NCBI RefSeq assembly: GCF_004916905.1 | Contig: NZ_SDLV01000031.1 | Location: 1-64,000, forward strand | Reading direction: 5' to 3' | DNA length: 64,000 nucleotides | From: Chryseobacterium candidae | Lineage (GTDB): Bacteria; Bacteroidota; Bacteroidia; Flavobacteriales; Weeksellaceae | In this document: positions 63,966 to 64,000 of the stretch, piece by piece | Layout: the number at the start of each line of letters is the position of its first letter | How positions within the stretch are numbered: position 1 is the stretch's first letter | The notes under the pieces: model-generated | Seen by the model: the letters and a program-made list of their open reading frames with translations, nothing else | Databases searched by the model: none | Told to the model about the DNA's origin: nothing | Position numbers and translations under genes: made by a program

Positions 63966-64000
63966 ATGAAAAAATCATTTTTCCGTTTATTGAATGTGAT
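63966..64000 (+). CDS. 5' end of a gene truncated by the window edge
   Basis: ATG at 63966 begins MKKSFFRLLNV, an apparent start of a signal peptide or membrane anchor preceded by an A-rich leader and a -7 box. Only about 11 codons are visible; product unknown. Confidence 0.5.
   Translation, partial: MKKSFFRLLNV

Overview
This window is AT-rich chromosomal DNA of a Flavobacteriia-type Bacteroidota, most likely Chryseobacterium or a close Weeksellaceae relative (inference). The evidence is a set of secreted proteins with type IX secretion (T9SS) C-terminal sorting domains, -7 promoter boxes of the TAnnTTTG class (three with a TTG 19-20 bp upstream), A-rich rather than Shine-Dalgarno leaders, a mevalonate-pathway HMG-CoA reductase, and UMP-synthase-like PyrE-PyrF, 1-Cys peroxiredoxin and SucC genes. 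I see no rRNA, tRNA, CRISPR array, transposase or prophage; the window is mostly core genome with short MITE-like repeats.

Layout. 0-6 kb: a CPBP-type membrane protease end, a gene desert with three look-alike hairpin/short-ORF elements around a family 2 glycosyltransferase, a small secreted protein, a glycine-zipper lipoprotein and a polytopic membrane protein. 5.6-9.8 kb: aroC with two thioredoxin-fold genes, a YkvA-like gene, and a fused PyrE-PyrF. 9.8-19 kb: an M1-peptidase-like protein fused to a predicted barrel, three tandem T9SS cargo genes, and a 1075-residue outer-membrane protein. 19-29 kb: dusB, lrp-deoC, a nuclease/phosphatase, ndh-trmD, a GH25 lysozyme, a decayed gene, a deoxynucleotidase and an ABC-F ATPase. 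29-38 kb: an oxidoreductase, a TonB receptor with a PepSY-like partner, an outer-membrane protein, a peroxiredoxin with a dyad over its promoter, MscS and a T9SS reprolysin. 38-45 kb: sucC, a tightly coupled operon of HMG-CoA reductase, a 55-residue membrane microprotein, DUF3298 and DUF423, then a radical-SAM/DUF4130 DNA-metabolism pair separated by a palindromic repeat. 45-57.5 kb: an intergenic region with three perfect DnaA boxes, an alkylation-repair/peroxiredoxin pair facing an HxlR regulator, pfkA-gapA, an orphan two-gene unit, a LuxR regulator, an MpaB-type oxygenase, recA and an uncharacterised protein. 57.5-64 kb: S9 peptidase, htpG, an XRE regulator, an alkyltransferase-like protein and the first codons of another gene.

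How genes work together: pfkA-gapA (glycolysis) and sucC (TCA) are central carbon genes; the TonB receptor and PepSY-like protein form an iron-uptake pair; peroxiredoxins, HxlR, AlkC/AlkD-like HEAT protein, radical-SAM/DUF4130, RecA and the ATL protein form a loose redox and DNA-damage theme. Items most worth following up are the microprotein translationally coupled to HMG-CoA reductase, the DnaA-box cluster, the radical-SAM/DUF4130 pair, the orphan pair at 50.4-52.1 kb, the repeated hairpin/short-ORF elements at 0.6-2.4 kb, and the dyad over the peroxiredoxin promoter.
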